Source of the DNA: Bacteroidales bacterium
GTDB taxonomy: Bacteria > Bacteroidota > Bacteroidia > Bacteroidales > Muribaculaceae
Assembly (NCBI GenBank): GCA_020860515.1
Contig: JAJBUG010000039.1
Coordinates: forward strand, 1-64,000
DNA: 64,000 bases
Reading direction: 5' to 3'
Shown: in pieces, positions 47,152-58,500 of the stretch
Layout: every line of letters begins with the position of its first letter
Numbering within the stretch: position 1 is the first letter of the stretch
Program-made: the position numbers and the translations under genes
The notes under the pieces: generated by a model
Database searches by the model: none
Seen by the model: the letters and a program-made list of their open reading frames with translations, nothing else
Told to the model about the DNA's origin: nothing

Positions 47152-50100
47152 TTATTCAATTACGCGCTCTACCTCCTTCTCCTCAAAGGCCTCTACAAGG
47201 TCGCCGACCTTGATATCGTTGAAGCCCTGGATCGAAAGGCCGCAGTCGAGGCCGGCAATGACCTCCTTGGCATCGTCCTTGAATCGCTTGAGGCTGCCAA
47301 GCACGCCAGTGTAGCGCACGATACCCTCGCGGATGAGGCGCACCTTGCACTTGGCGCGGATGCGACCCTCGCGCACCATGCAACCGGCGATGGTGCCAAC
47401 CTTGGAGATATGGTAAGTCTCCATGACCTCGGCAGTGCCAAGGGTTTCCTCTTTGATTTCTGGGGCAAGCATACCGCTCATAGCGTCCTTCACCTCCTCG
47501 ATTGCATTGTAAATGACAGAGTAGAGGCGAATTTGCACCCCTTCGCTCTCGGCCTTCTTGCGTGCGGCCAATGAGGGACGTACCTGGAAACCAATAATGA
47601 TGGCGTCGGATGCTGCTGCCAGCACCACATCGCTTTCCGAAATCTCACCCACGGCCTTGTGGATGACATTCACTTGAATCTCCTCAGTGGAGAGCTTGAT
47701 AAGCGAATCCGACAGAGCTTCGATAGAGCCGTCAACATCGCCCTTGACAATGACGTTGAGCTCTTGGAAGTTGCCAATAGCCATGCGGCGACCAATATCT
47801 TCGAGGGTGGGGCGCTTGTTGGTGCGCAGACCTTGCTCACGCTGCAGCTGCTCGCGTTTGCTGGCGATTTCGCGGGCTTCCTGCTCGGTGTCGAGCACAT
47901 TAAATGTGTCGCCAGCCTGTGGTGCGCCGTTGAGGCCCAAGATGAGCGCTGGGGTAGCAGGCCCAGCTTCGGTGATTCGCTGGTTGCGCTCGTTGAACAT
48001 AGCCTTTACGCGACCAAAGTGATTGCCTGCAAGGATGATGTCGCCAATGCGCAGGGTGCCATTCTGCACCAGCACGGTGGCCACATAGCCGCGGCCCTTG
48101 TCGAGCGATGATTCGATGATTGAGCCCGTAGCGTTGCGGTTAGGATTGGCTTTGAGGTCGAGCAGCTCGGCTTCGAGCAGCACCTTCTCCATCAGCTCGT
48201 CCACACCGATGCCTTTCTTGGCAGAGATGTCCTGGCTTTGGTATTTGCCACCCCAATCCTCCACCAGATAATTCATGGCTGCCAATTCCTCCTTAATCTT
48301 TTCGGGATTGGCATGGGGCTTGTCGATTTTGTTGATGGCGAACACAATTGGCACGCCTGCTGCAGCAGCGTGGTTGATTGCCTCAACTGTCTGGGGCATC
48401 ACATTATCGTCGGCTGCCACGATGATGATGGCCAGATCGGTGACCTTGGCACCACGGGCACGCATGGCGGTGAAGGCTTCGTGGCCAGGTGTGTCGAGGA
48501 AGGTGATGTGGCGACCATCCTCCAGCTTCACGTTGTAAGCGCCGATATGCTGGGTGATGCCGCCAGCTTCGCCGGCGATTACGTTGGCGTTGCGTATGTA
48601 GTCGAGCAGCGATGTTTTGCCATGGTCCACGTGGCCCATCACTGTTACGATTGGCGGACGTGCCACCAGGTCTTCCTCGTTGTCCTCCTCCTGATGGATG
48701 GCATCTGCCACCTCTGCTGATACGTATTGGGTCTGGTAGCCGAACTCTTCGGCCACGATATTGATTGTCTCTGCGTCAAGGCGCTGGTTGATTGATACCA
48801 TCACGCCGATATTCATGCAGGTGGCTATAACTTGGTTGATGGGCACATCCATCATGGTGGCCAAGTCGTTGGCAGTCACAAACTCGGTGAGCTTGAGCAC
48901 CTTGCTTTCGGCTGCTTCTTGCTGTGCAGCTTCGCGCTGGCGCTCCACGCTGGCTTCGCGCTTCTCCTTGCGCCATTTGGCACCCTTTTTCAGACCCTTG
49001 TCCTTGGCGGTGAGGCGAGCCAGAGTTTCCTTTACCTGCTTTGATACATCCTCCTCGTTTACCTCGGTGTGGATGGGACGGCGCGGTTCGTTCTTGCGGT
49101 TCTTCTCCTTTTTGCGATTCTTTTCGCCGTTGCCGCCGCCATTCTTCTTGTTTTCACTGGATTGCTGCTGGGCAGTCTTTTCGATGTCCACCTTTTCTTT
49201 TCCGGTGATGCGGCGGCGCTTTTTGCGGTCGCCATTACCCGAGCTGCCTTGGCCTTGGGCATTGGCCTCAGAATTGTTGGCATTTCCACCTTGGCCGCCA
49301 TTTTTGCGGTCGCGGTCGCGGCGGCGCTCATCCTTGCCCTTCTTCTTGGGACGAGTTGAGGCATTGATGCTGGCCAAGTCAATTTTGCCCACGATATTGA
49401 GGTTGAGGGCAGGCTTGGCTGGTTCGGTTTTGAAAATTTCTTCCTCCTGGGCGGGCTGAGCCTGCGGCTGAGGAGCGGGTTGTGGTTGAGGATTGTTTTG
49501 CTTCACTTCTTGTTTTTGCTCGTGACGGGGCTGTTGCTGCGGCTTTTGGTCGGGTCGCTGCTGCTGTTTTTTCTCTTGACGTGGCTGCTGAGGCTGTTGG
49601 TTTTGCTCAGGCTTGGGTGTGGGTCTTTGCTCAGGAGCAACCTTTTGCTCAGGAGCAGCCTTTTGCTCAGGGGCTGCCTTTTGCTCAGGAGCTGCCTTCT
49701 GTTCGGGTGCAGGCTTCTGTCCATTGGCTGAGGCTTCGGCAGTGCGTGGTTGCGCTTGCTCGGCAGCCGATGGCTGCGCTTTTTGCTCGGATGCCGTATT
49801 GGTGCTCGCAGACTCAGCTGCCTGCTTTTGTTCAGGCTGTGGTGTAGCCTTGGCTTCAGGATTAGGCTGAGGCTTAGGCTCGGATTGAGATTGAGGTTTA
49901 TGCTCGGGCTTGCGCTCGTTGGCGGGCTGCTTCACGATGGGGCGCCCGTTTTTGTCGAACTCCAGCTTGCCGAGGATTCGTGGCTTGTTGGCGGTCTCAG
50001 ACGGCAGCTTAATTTCCTCAACTGACTTTGATTCGGTCTTGGCGGGTCGTATATTGCTTTTGCGGGTGGAATTGATGATGTTGGTTGATTGTTTCTTTAA

Positions 50101-50268
50101 GTCCTTGTCGCTGCGAAACTCGGCAGAGAGAAGCTCCACCACGTCGTCTTCGATTCGCGCGTTGGGGTTCTCCTCCACCTCGATGTTTTTCTTGCGCAAG
50201 AAGTCGATTGCGGTAGAAATCGAAATGTTGAGGTCTTTAGCTACTTTGCTGATCTTTTGTTTCGCCAT
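47152..50268 (-). CDS. infB: translation initiation factor IF-2
   Basis: [41 protein letters not shown]; long Q/P/E-rich N-terminal region. Confidence 0.97.
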   Translation of the reverse strand: MAKQKISKVAKDLNISISTAIDFLRKKNIEVEENPNARIEDDVVELLSAEFRSDKDLKKQSTNIINSTRKSNIRPAKTESKSVEEIKLPSETANKPRILGKLEFDKNGRPIVKQPANERKPEHKPQSQSEPKPQPNPEAKATPQPEQKQAAESASTNTASEQKAQPSAAEQAQPRTAEASANGQKPAPEQKAAPEQKAAPEQKAAPEQKVAPEQRPTPKPEQNQQPQQPRQEKKQQQRPDQKPQQQPRHEQKQEVKQNNPQPQPAPQPQAQPAQEEEIFKTEPAKPALNLNIVGKIDLASINASTRPKKKGKDERRRDRDRKNGGQGGNANNSEANAQGQGSSGNGDRKKRRRITGKEKVDIEKTAQQQSSENKKNGGGNGEKNRKKEKNRKNEPRRPIHTEVNEEDVSKQVKETLARLTAKDKGLKKGAKWRKEKREASVERQREAAQQEAAESKVLKLTEFVTANDLATMMDVPINQVIATCMNIGVMVSINQRLDAETINIVAEEFGYQTQYVSAEVADAIHQEEDNEEDLVARPPIVTVMGHVDHGKTSLLDYIRNANVIAGEAGGITQHIGAYNVKLEDGRHITFLDTPGHEAFTAMRARGAKVTDLAIIIVAADDNVMPQTVEAINHAAAAGVPIVFAINKIDKPHANPEKIKEELAAMNYLVEDWGGKYQSQDISAKKGIGVDELMEKVLLEAELLDLKANPNRNATGSIIESSLDKGRGYVATVLVQNGTLRIGDIILAGNHFGRVKAMFNERNQRITEAGPATPALILGLNGAPQAGDTFNVLDTEQEAREIASKREQLQREQGLRTNKRPTLEDIGRRMAIGNFQELNVIVKGDVDGSIEALSDSLIKLSTEEIQVNVIHKAVGEISESDVVLAAASDAIIIGFQVRPSLAARKKAESEGVQIRLYSVIYNAIEEVKDAMSGMLAPEIKEETLGTAEVMETYHISKVGTIAGCMVREGRIRAKCKVRLIREGIVRYTGVLGSLKRFKDDAKEVIAGLDCGLSIQGFNDIKVGDLVEAFEEKEVERVIE

Positions 50269-50316
50269 AAGCAGGTTTATAATTATTATTTTATTCTACA
50301 ATTAATTTTACCGAGG

Positions 50317-50344
50317 GGCCTAAGGCCTTAAACCTAAACCCTAA
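50317..50344. repeat. heptamer array between infB and nusA
   Basis: ggcctaa ggcctta aacctaa accctaa. Confidence 0.8.
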
Positions 50345-50348
50345 AGGA

Positions 50349-51605
50349 CTATTCCTCGAACTCAGCCTTGAGGATGGCCAGCACGTTGTCAACGGTCTCT
50401 TCCTCCAGGTCGGCCTTCTCGATGAGGTCCTGGCGGCTGGTGTTGAGCACTGTCTTGGCGGTTAGGCAGCCCATATTCTTGAGGGCTTCGATTACCCAAT
50501 CGTCAATTTCATCCTTGAACTCGTCGAGATAGATATCCTCGTCGTAGGGTGTCTCGGCATCGCGGTAAACATCGATTACATAGCCAGTAAGCATGCTGGC
50601 CAGCTTGATGTTGCTGCCATTGCGGCCAATAGCCAGCGACACCTCTTCGGGGCGCAGGAAAACCTCAGCCTTCTTTTCCTCCTCATCGAGGCGGATTGAT
50701 GAAATCTTGGCTGGGCTGAGAGCGCGCTGGATAAAGAGCGAGGGATTGCTGGTGTAGTTGATTACATCGATGTTCTCATTGCGCAGCTCGCGCACAATGC
50801 CATGGGTGCGGCTGCCCTTTACGCCTACGCAGGCTCCCACAGGGTCGATGCGGTCGTCGTAGCTTTCTACGGCTACCTTGGCGCGTTCGCCAGGGATTCG
50901 GGCCACGGCGCGGATGTTGATCAAGCCATCGTGAATCTCAGGCACCTCCAGCTCGAATAGGCGGCGCAGGAAGTTCTCATTGGTGCGGCTGACGGTGATT
51001 TTGGGATTGTTGTTCTTGTTGTCAACATTTGCCACCACGGCGCGCACTGTTTCGCCCTTGCGGAAGAAGTCGCCAGGAATTGACTCCGACTTGGGCAGGA
51101 GCATTTCGTTCTTTTCATCGTCGAGCAGCAGTGTCTCGCGGCTCCACGTTTGATACACTTCACCCGATACCAGTTCGCCTTCGCGGTCTTTGAACTTGGC
51201 ATAGACATTCTCCTTTTGCATGTCGAGAAGCTTTGACTGCAAGGTCTGACGGAGGTTGAGGATGGCGCGGCGACCAAAATCAATAAATTGGATTTCTTTG
51301 GTAAATTCTTCGCCTACCTCAGCGTCGGGGTCGCCAGCAGCGTGTGCATCGCTGAGCGAGATCTCCACATTTGGGTCGTTGACTTCGCCATCGGGCACCA
51401 CCACCAAGTTTTGGAAAATCTGCACGTCGCCCTTGTCGGGATTGAGGATGACGTCGAAGTTGGCATCGTTGCCAAACATTCCCACGAGCACCTTGCGGAA
51501 TGATTCCTCAAGCACGCTCATCATGGTGGCCTTGTCTATGTTTTTATGTTCTTTGAACTCAGCGAATTGCTCTACTAAGTTGGGGGTTGTATCTTTCTTT
51601 GCCAT
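50349..51605 (-). CDS. nusA: transcription termination/antitermination factor NusA
   Basis: ESFRKVLVGMFG, VGACVGVKGSRTHGIVRELRNENIDVINYT, AIGRNGSNIKLASMLTGY. Confidence 0.96.
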   Translation of the reverse strand: MAKKDTTPNLVEQFAEFKEHKNIDKATMMSVLEESFRKVLVGMFGNDANFDVILNPDKGDVQIFQNLVVVPDGEVNDPNVEISLSDAHAAGDPDAEVGEEFTKEIQFIDFGRRAILNLRQTLQSKLLDMQKENVYAKFKDREGELVSGEVYQTWSRETLLLDDEKNEMLLPKSESIPGDFFRKGETVRAVVANVDNKNNNPKITVSRTNENFLRRLFELEVPEIHDGLINIRAVARIPGERAKVAVESYDDRIDPVGACVGVKGSRTHGIVRELRNENIDVINYTSNPSLFIQRALSPAKISSIRLDEEEKKAEVFLRPEEVSLAIGRNGSNIKLASMLTGYVIDVYRDAETPYDEDIYLDEFKDEIDDWVIEALKNMGCLTAKTVLNTSRQDLIEKADLEEETVDNVLAILKAEFEE

Positions 51606-51616
51606 TTATCTACTTA

Positions 51617-51718
51617 GTGATTTTGTGGTTTAGTTATTTTATGGTTGGGTGGTTGGGTGATTTTGAATATTGGTGGTTACTGGCCACCAATTCACTAAAT
51701 CACCAAAACACCAAATCT
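51617..51718. repeat. opposed octamer array between nusA and rimP
   Basis: gtgatttt gtggttta gttatttt atggttgg gtggttgg gtgatttt (51617-51664); ccaattca ctaaatca ccaaaaca ccaaatct (51687-51718). Confidence 0.85.
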
Positions 51719-52187
51719 AAAACTTGAAGTGGTGTTTGATATATTTGATTTCGTCCATTTTCAGGTGCATAGGTACTTGCTGTATGGAGGGGCGCTTGGC
51801 ACCTGGCTCTTTTACCTTGGTGGGCACCTCGATTGTGAACGATGAGGTGTCGCCATCTACGCCAGTCAGCACGCCATGGAGCTTGCGTCCGTCGTTGGTT
51901 AGCACTTCTGCCTCCTTGCCAAGGTTTTTGTCGTACTGAGCCACTACTTTAAAGGGGGCGGTCACGCCAGCCGAGCCAACTTCGAGCGAGTAATCCTCCT
52001 TGTCGCGGTCGAATTTCTCTTCGATTTTCTTTGTGATGGTGGCGCACATGTCCAGGTCAACTCCGTCCTGCGAATCCACCTCCACCACTATGTCGTTGTC
52101 AGCGCTTACGGTAATGTCAACCAAAAATACGCCGGTGCCCTTGATGGCCTCCAGCACTGTCTCCTTTAGCAAGTCTTTGTCGATCAT
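51717..52187 (-). CDS. rimP: ribosome maturation factor RimP
   Basis: Position upstream of nusA-infB; DNDIVVEVDSQDGVDLDMCATITKKIEEKFDRDKEDYSLEVGSAG. Confidence 0.92.
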   Translation of the reverse strand: MIDKDLLKETVLEAIKGTGVFLVDITVSADNDIVVEVDSQDGVDLDMCATITKKIEEKFDRDKEDYSLEVGSAGVTAPFKVVAQYDKNLGKEAEVLTNDGRKLHGVLTGVDGDTSSFTIEVPTKVKEPGAKRPSIQQVPMHLKMDEIKYIKHHFKF

Positions 52188-52486
52188 TGTCGGGTGTAGT
52201 ATTTAGTAAGTTCTACGTTCGGTGTGGCCATTGCTGGTGCAATGGGATTCTATTAAATAAAGTGGAGGAAGCCGCCTGGCCCCCTCCATCTCACAGAAGT
52301 CTTGCAAAGTTACACATTTTTCACCCAATCTCCAACTTTTATGTCATTAAATTGATTGAAAAGGCCAAATTTAAAATACAAATTAATAAAAAATAGCTTA
52401 TTTTAACTGATGTAAGAGTTAATCTCTGCAAATTCAAGTAATCTAAAGTCTGGAATAACGTTAGATAATCAAAAACCGACCAAGAG

Positions 52487-53101
52487 ATGACCCGCAACGC
52501 TATCATCATGACATTGCTGTTGTTTGTCACCGCCTTCGCCTGGAGCCAGGAGAAAGTGGGCGATGGCCGCATACCCTACTATAAGGGGTACAATTGGCGC
52601 ATTGATGAGAATGGCGACAGCATGTATGTGCTATATTTGCAGGACATCTATATCTACCCCAAGCTCAAATTCAAGAATGAAAAGCAGAAGCAGGAGTACG
52701 ACCGCCTGACGCGCAATGTGAAAATTACGCTTCCCTATGCCAAACTGATAGCAGAAACCCTGGTCGAAACCTATGAGTATATCGAAACTCTTCCTACCAA
52801 AAAAGAACGCGAACAATACCTGAGCCGGATGGAGAAGGAAATTTTCAATCAATATAAGCCCACTCTTAAGAAATTTTCGAAAACCCAGGCCAAGGTGTTG
52901 ATAAAATTGATACAGCGCGAGACCCACCAGAGCAGCTACGACATTATCCGTGCCTTTCTGGGTTCGCTGCGTGCTACTTTCTGGCAAGGATTTGGCAAAC
53001 TATTTGGGGTAAGCCTAAAGGCTGATTACAACCCTGAGAAGAATCACGAAGATGCTCTGATCGAACGCATAGCGAGCCAAGTGGAGTTGGGGATTCTGTA
53101 A
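52487..53101 (+). CDS. DUF4294-like protein
   Basis: LQDIYIYPKLKFKNEKQKQEYDRLTRNVKITLPYAKLIAETLVETYEYIETLPTKKERE. Confidence 0.8.
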   Translation: MTRNAIIMTLLLFVTAFAWSQEKVGDGRIPYYKGYNWRIDENGDSMYVLYLQDIYIYPKLKFKNEKQKQEYDRLTRNVKITLPYAKLIAETLVETYEYIETLPTKKEREQYLSRMEKEIFNQYKPTLKKFSKTQAKVLIKLIQRETHQSSYDIIRAFLGSLRATFWQGFGKLFGVSLKADYNPEKNHEDALIERIASQVELGIL

Positions 53102-53245
53102 AAGTCCTTATCCTAAGGGCAGATTTTTTCAACTTTATTTCTGCATAATTTGTTTTATGCAGAAAATGCGATTAATTTTGCAGTATGTTTCACACCTGAC
53201 GTTTCATTATATCTAAAAATTTTCAACTCTAACAAAGAAACCTGT

Positions 53246-53725
53246 ATGAAAAAATTTCTACTTACCATTTGCCTGACACTGGCAGCAGTGATGGGTAGCT
53301 TTGCCCAGAGCAAGGGCGATGCAGCTATCGGAGCAAGCCTCCTCTACGGCACGGATATTGACCGCGCAGGCCTCGGCGTGAAGATGCAGTACAATATCTC
53401 CGATCCAGTGCGCTTGGAGGCTGATTGGGATTGCTTCTTCAAGCAGAACCACTTTACCTTCTGGACCATCAACGTAAATGCCCAGTACCTGATTTCTCTG
53501 GCCGACAAGGTTAAATTCTATCCCTTGGCAGGCTTGGGAGTATGCTATGCTGGCTGGTCGGGTGGCGGTTACGATGATTCGGAATCGAAGCTTGGCTTCA
53601 ATCTTGGCATGGGGCTGCAGTATGACTTTGCCACCAACTTCTTCGGAGCCATCGAGGCGAAATATGCCTATTTCAAGCACTATGACCAGTGTGTGCTGGG
53701 CATAGGCTTCGGCTACCGCTTCTAA
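53246..53725 (+). CDS. outer membrane beta-barrel protein
   Basis: Signal peptide MKKFLLTICLTLAAVMGSFAQ, C-terminal aromatic YRF; ATG at 53246 preferred. Confidence 0.85.
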   Translation: MKKFLLTICLTLAAVMGSFAQSKGDAAIGASLLYGTDIDRAGLGVKMQYNISDPVRLEADWDCFFKQNHFTFWTINVNAQYLISLADKVKFYPLAGLGVCYAGWSGGGYDDSESKLGFNLGMGLQYDFATNFFGAIEAKYAYFKHYDQCVLGIGFGYRF

Positions 53726-53755
53726 GACGACATTTTCCGGAAAAAGCGGGAAACC

Positions 53756-53824
53756 GAATCAACGAACCGACGAGAATCTGCGAAATTAATTAATTTCGCA
53801 GATTCTCGTTTTTTCGTCGATTTT
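53756..53824. repeat. intergenic palindrome with 40-bp perfect core
   Basis: 53770-53809 acgagaatctgcgaaattaattaatttcgcagattctcgt is a perfect palindrome; imperfect pairing extends outward. Confidence 0.95.
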
Positions 53825-53904
53825 CATGTGAAAATGTGATGTAAAGTTGTTATAATTTTGTGGGATGGGAAATTTGTTGTAACTTTACACTCTAAAATTC
53901 AAAA

Positions 53905-55572
53905 ATGATGAAGAAATACATGCTGGCGGCTCTGTGCCTGATTATGGCTTACGGCCTCTACACCGCATCTGCCAAAGGGAGCAACAAAACCCAAGTGGCG
54001 CAAAACCTCAACATATTCAACGCGCTGTATCGTGAGTTGCAAATGAGTTATGTGGATTCGCTCGACAGCGACAAAAACATACGCAATGCCATCGATGCAA
54101 TGCTTGGCCAGATTGACCCTTACACTGAATATTACCCAGTGGAAGAGCAAGATAAGCTGATGCAAATCTCATCAGGCGAATTTAGCGGCATAGGCAGCAT
54201 CATAGCCCAGCGCAACGGATATGTGTATCTGTCGGAGCCTCAATGGGGTTCTCCAGCTCGCGCTGCAGGTGCCAAGGCTGGCGACATATTGATAGCAATC
54301 GACGGCGACACCCTTCCCTACGGCTACACCACAGCCGAAGCCACTAAGCGCCTTCGTGGCCAGGCTGGGACAAAGGTGCATCTGACCGTGAAGAGGCCCT
54401 ACGCAACCGATTCCATTGTGGAGCTTGACATTATCCGTGGCAAGATTACCACCAACCCTGTGCCTTATTATGGAATGGTGGATGATGGCATCGGATATAT
54501 CAGCCTCACAACCTTCAACGAGAAGAGCTCTCAATTGGTAAAGGAGGCTCTAATGGATCTTAAGAAAAATCCTAATCTCAAAAGCTTGGTGCTTGATCTG
54601 CGCGACAATGGAGGCGGCTTGCTGGAGAGCGCGGTGCAAATAGTGGGTTATTTTGTGCCCAAAGGCACAGTGGTGGTTACTACTAAGAGCCGCGATGAAA
54701 AGCAGCAAAAGACCTATAAGACCTCGCAATCGCCCATCGACACTCAGCTCCCGATAGTAGTATTGGTAAATGGCGGCACTGCATCGGCTGCCGAAATAGT
54801 GTCAGGCTCGCTACAGGACCTCGACCGCGCAGTGATTGTGGGTGAACGCAGCTACGGCAAAGGACTGGTGCAGACGTCACGCCCTCTGCCTTACGATGGC
54901 TTGCTTAAGCTTACGGTGGCTCGCTACTACATCCCCAGCGGACGCTTAATCCAAGCAATCGATTATTCGCACCGCAATCCCGATGGCACTGTAGCTCGCA
55001 TTCCTGACAGCCTTACTAATGTATATCATACAGTAGCAGGCCGCGAGGTGCGCGACGGCGGTGGGATCACCCCCGATGTGAAAGTGACACATCCTGAGAT
55101 GAACCGCTTGATCTACAATATGCTCGTGGATAATTGGGTTTACGACTATGCTACCCGCTATGCTGCTCAGCAGGGTGCCAATGTGCCATCTGCCAAGGAT
55201 TTTGTGGTGAGCGATTCGATATTCGCTGACTTCAAGGCATTTATCGATCCCAACCGATTTGAATATGACAAACTGTGTGAAACAGGCCTCAAATACCTGC
55301 GCGATGCGGCTGAGAGCGAGGGCTATATGACTGACTCGGTAGCTGCGCAATTCACAGTGCTCGAGGGTATGCTCAAGCATAATCTCAATCATGACCTCGA
55401 CCATAACCGGCATGCTCTGACTACCCTGATCGACGATGAAATCTCTGCCCGATACTACAGCGAGGGCGACCGCGTGATGCGCACCCTGCTGCACGACCAA
55501 GACCTTGACTCGGCCAAGGTAATCCTCAATACACCTAATCGCTATAAAGAATTATTGGCACCAAAGAAATGA
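53905..55572 (+). CDS. S41 family C-terminal processing peptidase
   Basis: PDZ GIGSIIAQRNGYVYLSEPQWGSPARAAGAKAGDILIAIDG; LRDNGGGLLESAVQIVGYFV; NGGTASAAEIVSG. Confidence 0.93.
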   Translation: MMKKYMLAALCLIMAYGLYTASAKGSNKTQVAQNLNIFNALYRELQMSYVDSLDSDKNIRNAIDAMLGQIDPYTEYYPVEEQDKLMQISSGEFSGIGSIIAQRNGYVYLSEPQWGSPARAAGAKAGDILIAIDGDTLPYGYTTAEATKRLRGQAGTKVHLTVKRPYATDSIVELDIIRGKITTNPVPYYGMVDDGIGYISLTTFNEKSSQLVKEALMDLKKNPNLKSLVLDLRDNGGGLLESAVQIVGYFVPKGTVVVTTKSRDEKQQKTYKTSQSPIDTQLPIVVLVNGGTASAAEIVSGSLQDLDRAVIVGERSYGKGLVQTSRPLPYDGLLKLTVARYYIPSGRLIQAIDYSHRNPDGTVARIPDSLTNVYHTVAGREVRDGGGITPDVKVTHPEMNRLIYNMLVDNWVYDYATRYAAQQGANVPSAKDFVVSDSIFADFKAFIDPNRFEYDKLCETGLKYLRDAAESEGYMTDSVAAQFTVLEGMLKHNLNHDLDHNRHALTTLIDDEISARYYSEGDRVMRTLLHDQDLDSAKVILNTPNRYKELLAPKK

Positions 55573-58500
55573 CAATGGAAGCCTCTGCTGAAAAATCAGA
55601 AAAGAACCCTGTTGCTGAGATAGCCTCGGTGGAGGCCAAATTTTTGACCCCCGCACGCAAGAAAGCCTTGCAAGAACTTTTACGCCACAAGTCGAGCTGG
55701 GTCACAGGCCTGGCAGGCTCGTCACCATCGATGTTGTTGGCTGCTATGCCAGCCCGCAAAGGCCCTGTGCTTGTAATTGGCGACAGTCTCGACGATGCCG
55801 GATATTTGTATCAAGATTTATCGCGCCTCATCCCCGATGATGGCGCGGTTATGTTTTTCCCCTCGGGCTACAAGCGCGACATCAAATACGGCCAGGAGGA
55901 TGCACCCAACCAAATCCTGCGCACCGAGACACTCAACCACATTAACGACGGCTCCCAGCTTCGCTTCATTGTGACTTATCCCGAGGCATTGGCCGAACAG
56001 GTAGCATCGCGCAAAAGCCTTGAGGATCATACTCTGAAATTAGTCACTGGCGAAAAAGCCAATATGAGCGAGATAGAGCAATGGCTGCGCAAGAATGGAT
56101 TCGAGGAGCAGGATTATGTGTATGAGCCTGGCCATTTTGCAGCGCGCGGTTCGATTCTCGATATCTATAGCTATGCTTCGGAGCTGCCAGTGCGCATAGA
56201 TTTCTTTGACGATGAAATTGACTCGATGCGTACGTTCAACATCGAAACCCAACTGTCGGAGAAAAAACTCGACACCGTGACCATTACCAGCAATGTAGTC
56301 AACCAAGGAAGCAGCGGAGAGTCATTGTTAAAATTTATACCTAAGGAAACGCTGATTGCAGTGCGAGACGCCAAATTTGTGCAACAGCGCATTATGGCAA
56401 TTGCCGATGAGACATTTTCGCAGTCGGCTATGATAGCTGATGGGGGTGACAAGCATGCATTGGAGAAAGTGGTGGATCCTGAGGAGTTCTGCAAGGATAT
56501 GAAGGACTTTAAGACTCTTAATTTCACTGCCGGCGCGGGTCCCAACGAAAACAATGCCCGCGACTTGGCAAAAATGGATTTCGACTGCTCGCCGCAGGGC
56601 TTGTACCATAAGAATTTCGAACTGATAAGCGAGGAGTTTACCAAGCTGCTCAAGGATGGATACCAGCTCTATATTCTTAGCGACAGTATCAATCAGTTTG
56701 CTCGACTTAAGGCGATATTCGAGGATCGAGGCGACGACATTGCCTTCACCTCGGTGCTGAGCACTATCCATGAGGGCTTTATCGACCATCAAGCGCAAAT
56801 CTGCGTGTTCACTGACCATCAGATTTTCGACCGCTTCCATAAATACACTCTCAAGAGCGACCGTGCACGCAGTGGCAAGCTTGCGATGAGCCTTAAAGAA
56901 CTCAATTCAATTGAGGTGGGCGACTATATTGTGCATATCGATCATGGCATCGGAAAATTCGGCGGCTTGCTCCGCACCAATGTGAGCGGGCGCACCCAGG
57001 AGATGGTTAAGCTGATTTATCAGAACGATGACCTGGTGTTTGTGCCAATTCATGCCTTGCACAAATTGTCGAAATATCGTGGCAAAGAGGGTGTGCCTCC
57101 CAAGATTAGCAAATTGGGAAGCGGAGCTTGGAATAGGATGAAGGAGCGCACCAAGAGCAAACTCAAGGACATCGCACGCGACTTAATCAAGCTCTATGCT
57201 GCTCGAAAGGAGGAAAAGGGTTTCCAATTCTCGCCCGACACATATCTGCAACAAGAACTTGAAGCATCATTTATCTACGAAGACACTCCCGACCAGCTCA
57301 CTGCAACTCAGGCAGTGAAAGCTGATATGGAAAGTCCAAAGCCGATGGATCGACTGGTATGCGGAGACGTGGGCTTTGGCAAAACCGAGGTGGCAATTCG
57401 CGCAGCCTTCAAGGCTGCCGTTGATGGCAAGCAGACAGCAGTGCTGGTGCCTACCACAGTGCTCGCATATCAGCATTATCGCACATTCTCAGAACGATTA
57501 AAGGATTTCCCAGTAAGGGTGGATTATCTTAGCCGCGCCCGCACACCCAAGCAGACCAAGGAAATCTTAGCAGATCTGGAGGCTGGAAAAATTGACATTC
57601 TAATCGGTACTCACAAGCTGATAGGAAAATCCGTGAAATTCAAGGATTTGGGTTTGCTGATAGTGGATGAGGAGCAGAAATTCGGTGTCAGTGTAAAGGA
57701 AAAGTTGCGTCAACTGAAGACGAATGTTGATACTCTCACAATGTCTGCTACGCCTATTCCGCGCACACTGCAATTCTCGCTAATGGGTGCGCGCGACCTT
57801 TCGGCCATCAATACTCCACCGCTCAACCGTTACCCAATCCTCACATCCGTAAATGCGCTTAGCGACGACATTGTGGCTGAGGCTATCAACTTCGAACTCT
57901 CGCGAAATGGCCAGGTGTTCTTTATCAACCACCGCATCGAGGGTCTATATCAGCTTGAAGCAATGATAAAGCGACTTGTGCCCGATGCACGAGTGGCAGT
58001 AGCCCATGGCCAGATGCCACCCGACAAGTTGGAGAAGCTTATTGTTGACTTTGCAGCCCATGAATATGATGTGCTGCTATCCACCACCATCATCGAGAGC
58101 GGTGTGGATATGCCTAACGTCAATACGATTTTGGTAAATAATGCGCAGAATTTTGGCTTGAGCGAGCTTCACCAGTTGAGAGGTCGCGTAGGTCGCAGCA
58201 ATCGCAAGGCGTTCTGCTACTTGCTGGTGCCCCCAGGAGCGCCGCTTACACCTGTTGCGCGACGCCGACTGCAAGCCATCGAGAGTTTCAGCGACCTTGG
58301 TGCCGGCATCCACATTGCCATGCAGGATCTGGATATCCGTGGAGCTGGCAATCTCCTTGGAGCCGAACAAAGCGGATTTATAGCCGACCTTGGCTATGAG
58401 GCATACCAGCGGATACTCCATGAGGCCATGGTAGAACTGCGCACTGAGGAGTTTGCAGGTGTCCTGGCAGCCGATGACGGAAAACAGACAGATGTGCCGG

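Noticed and set aside
47659-50305. Multiple plus-strand ORFs opposite infB
   Set aside because: Low-complexity reverse-frame translations of infB (Leu/Ser/Arg-rich); no independent support.
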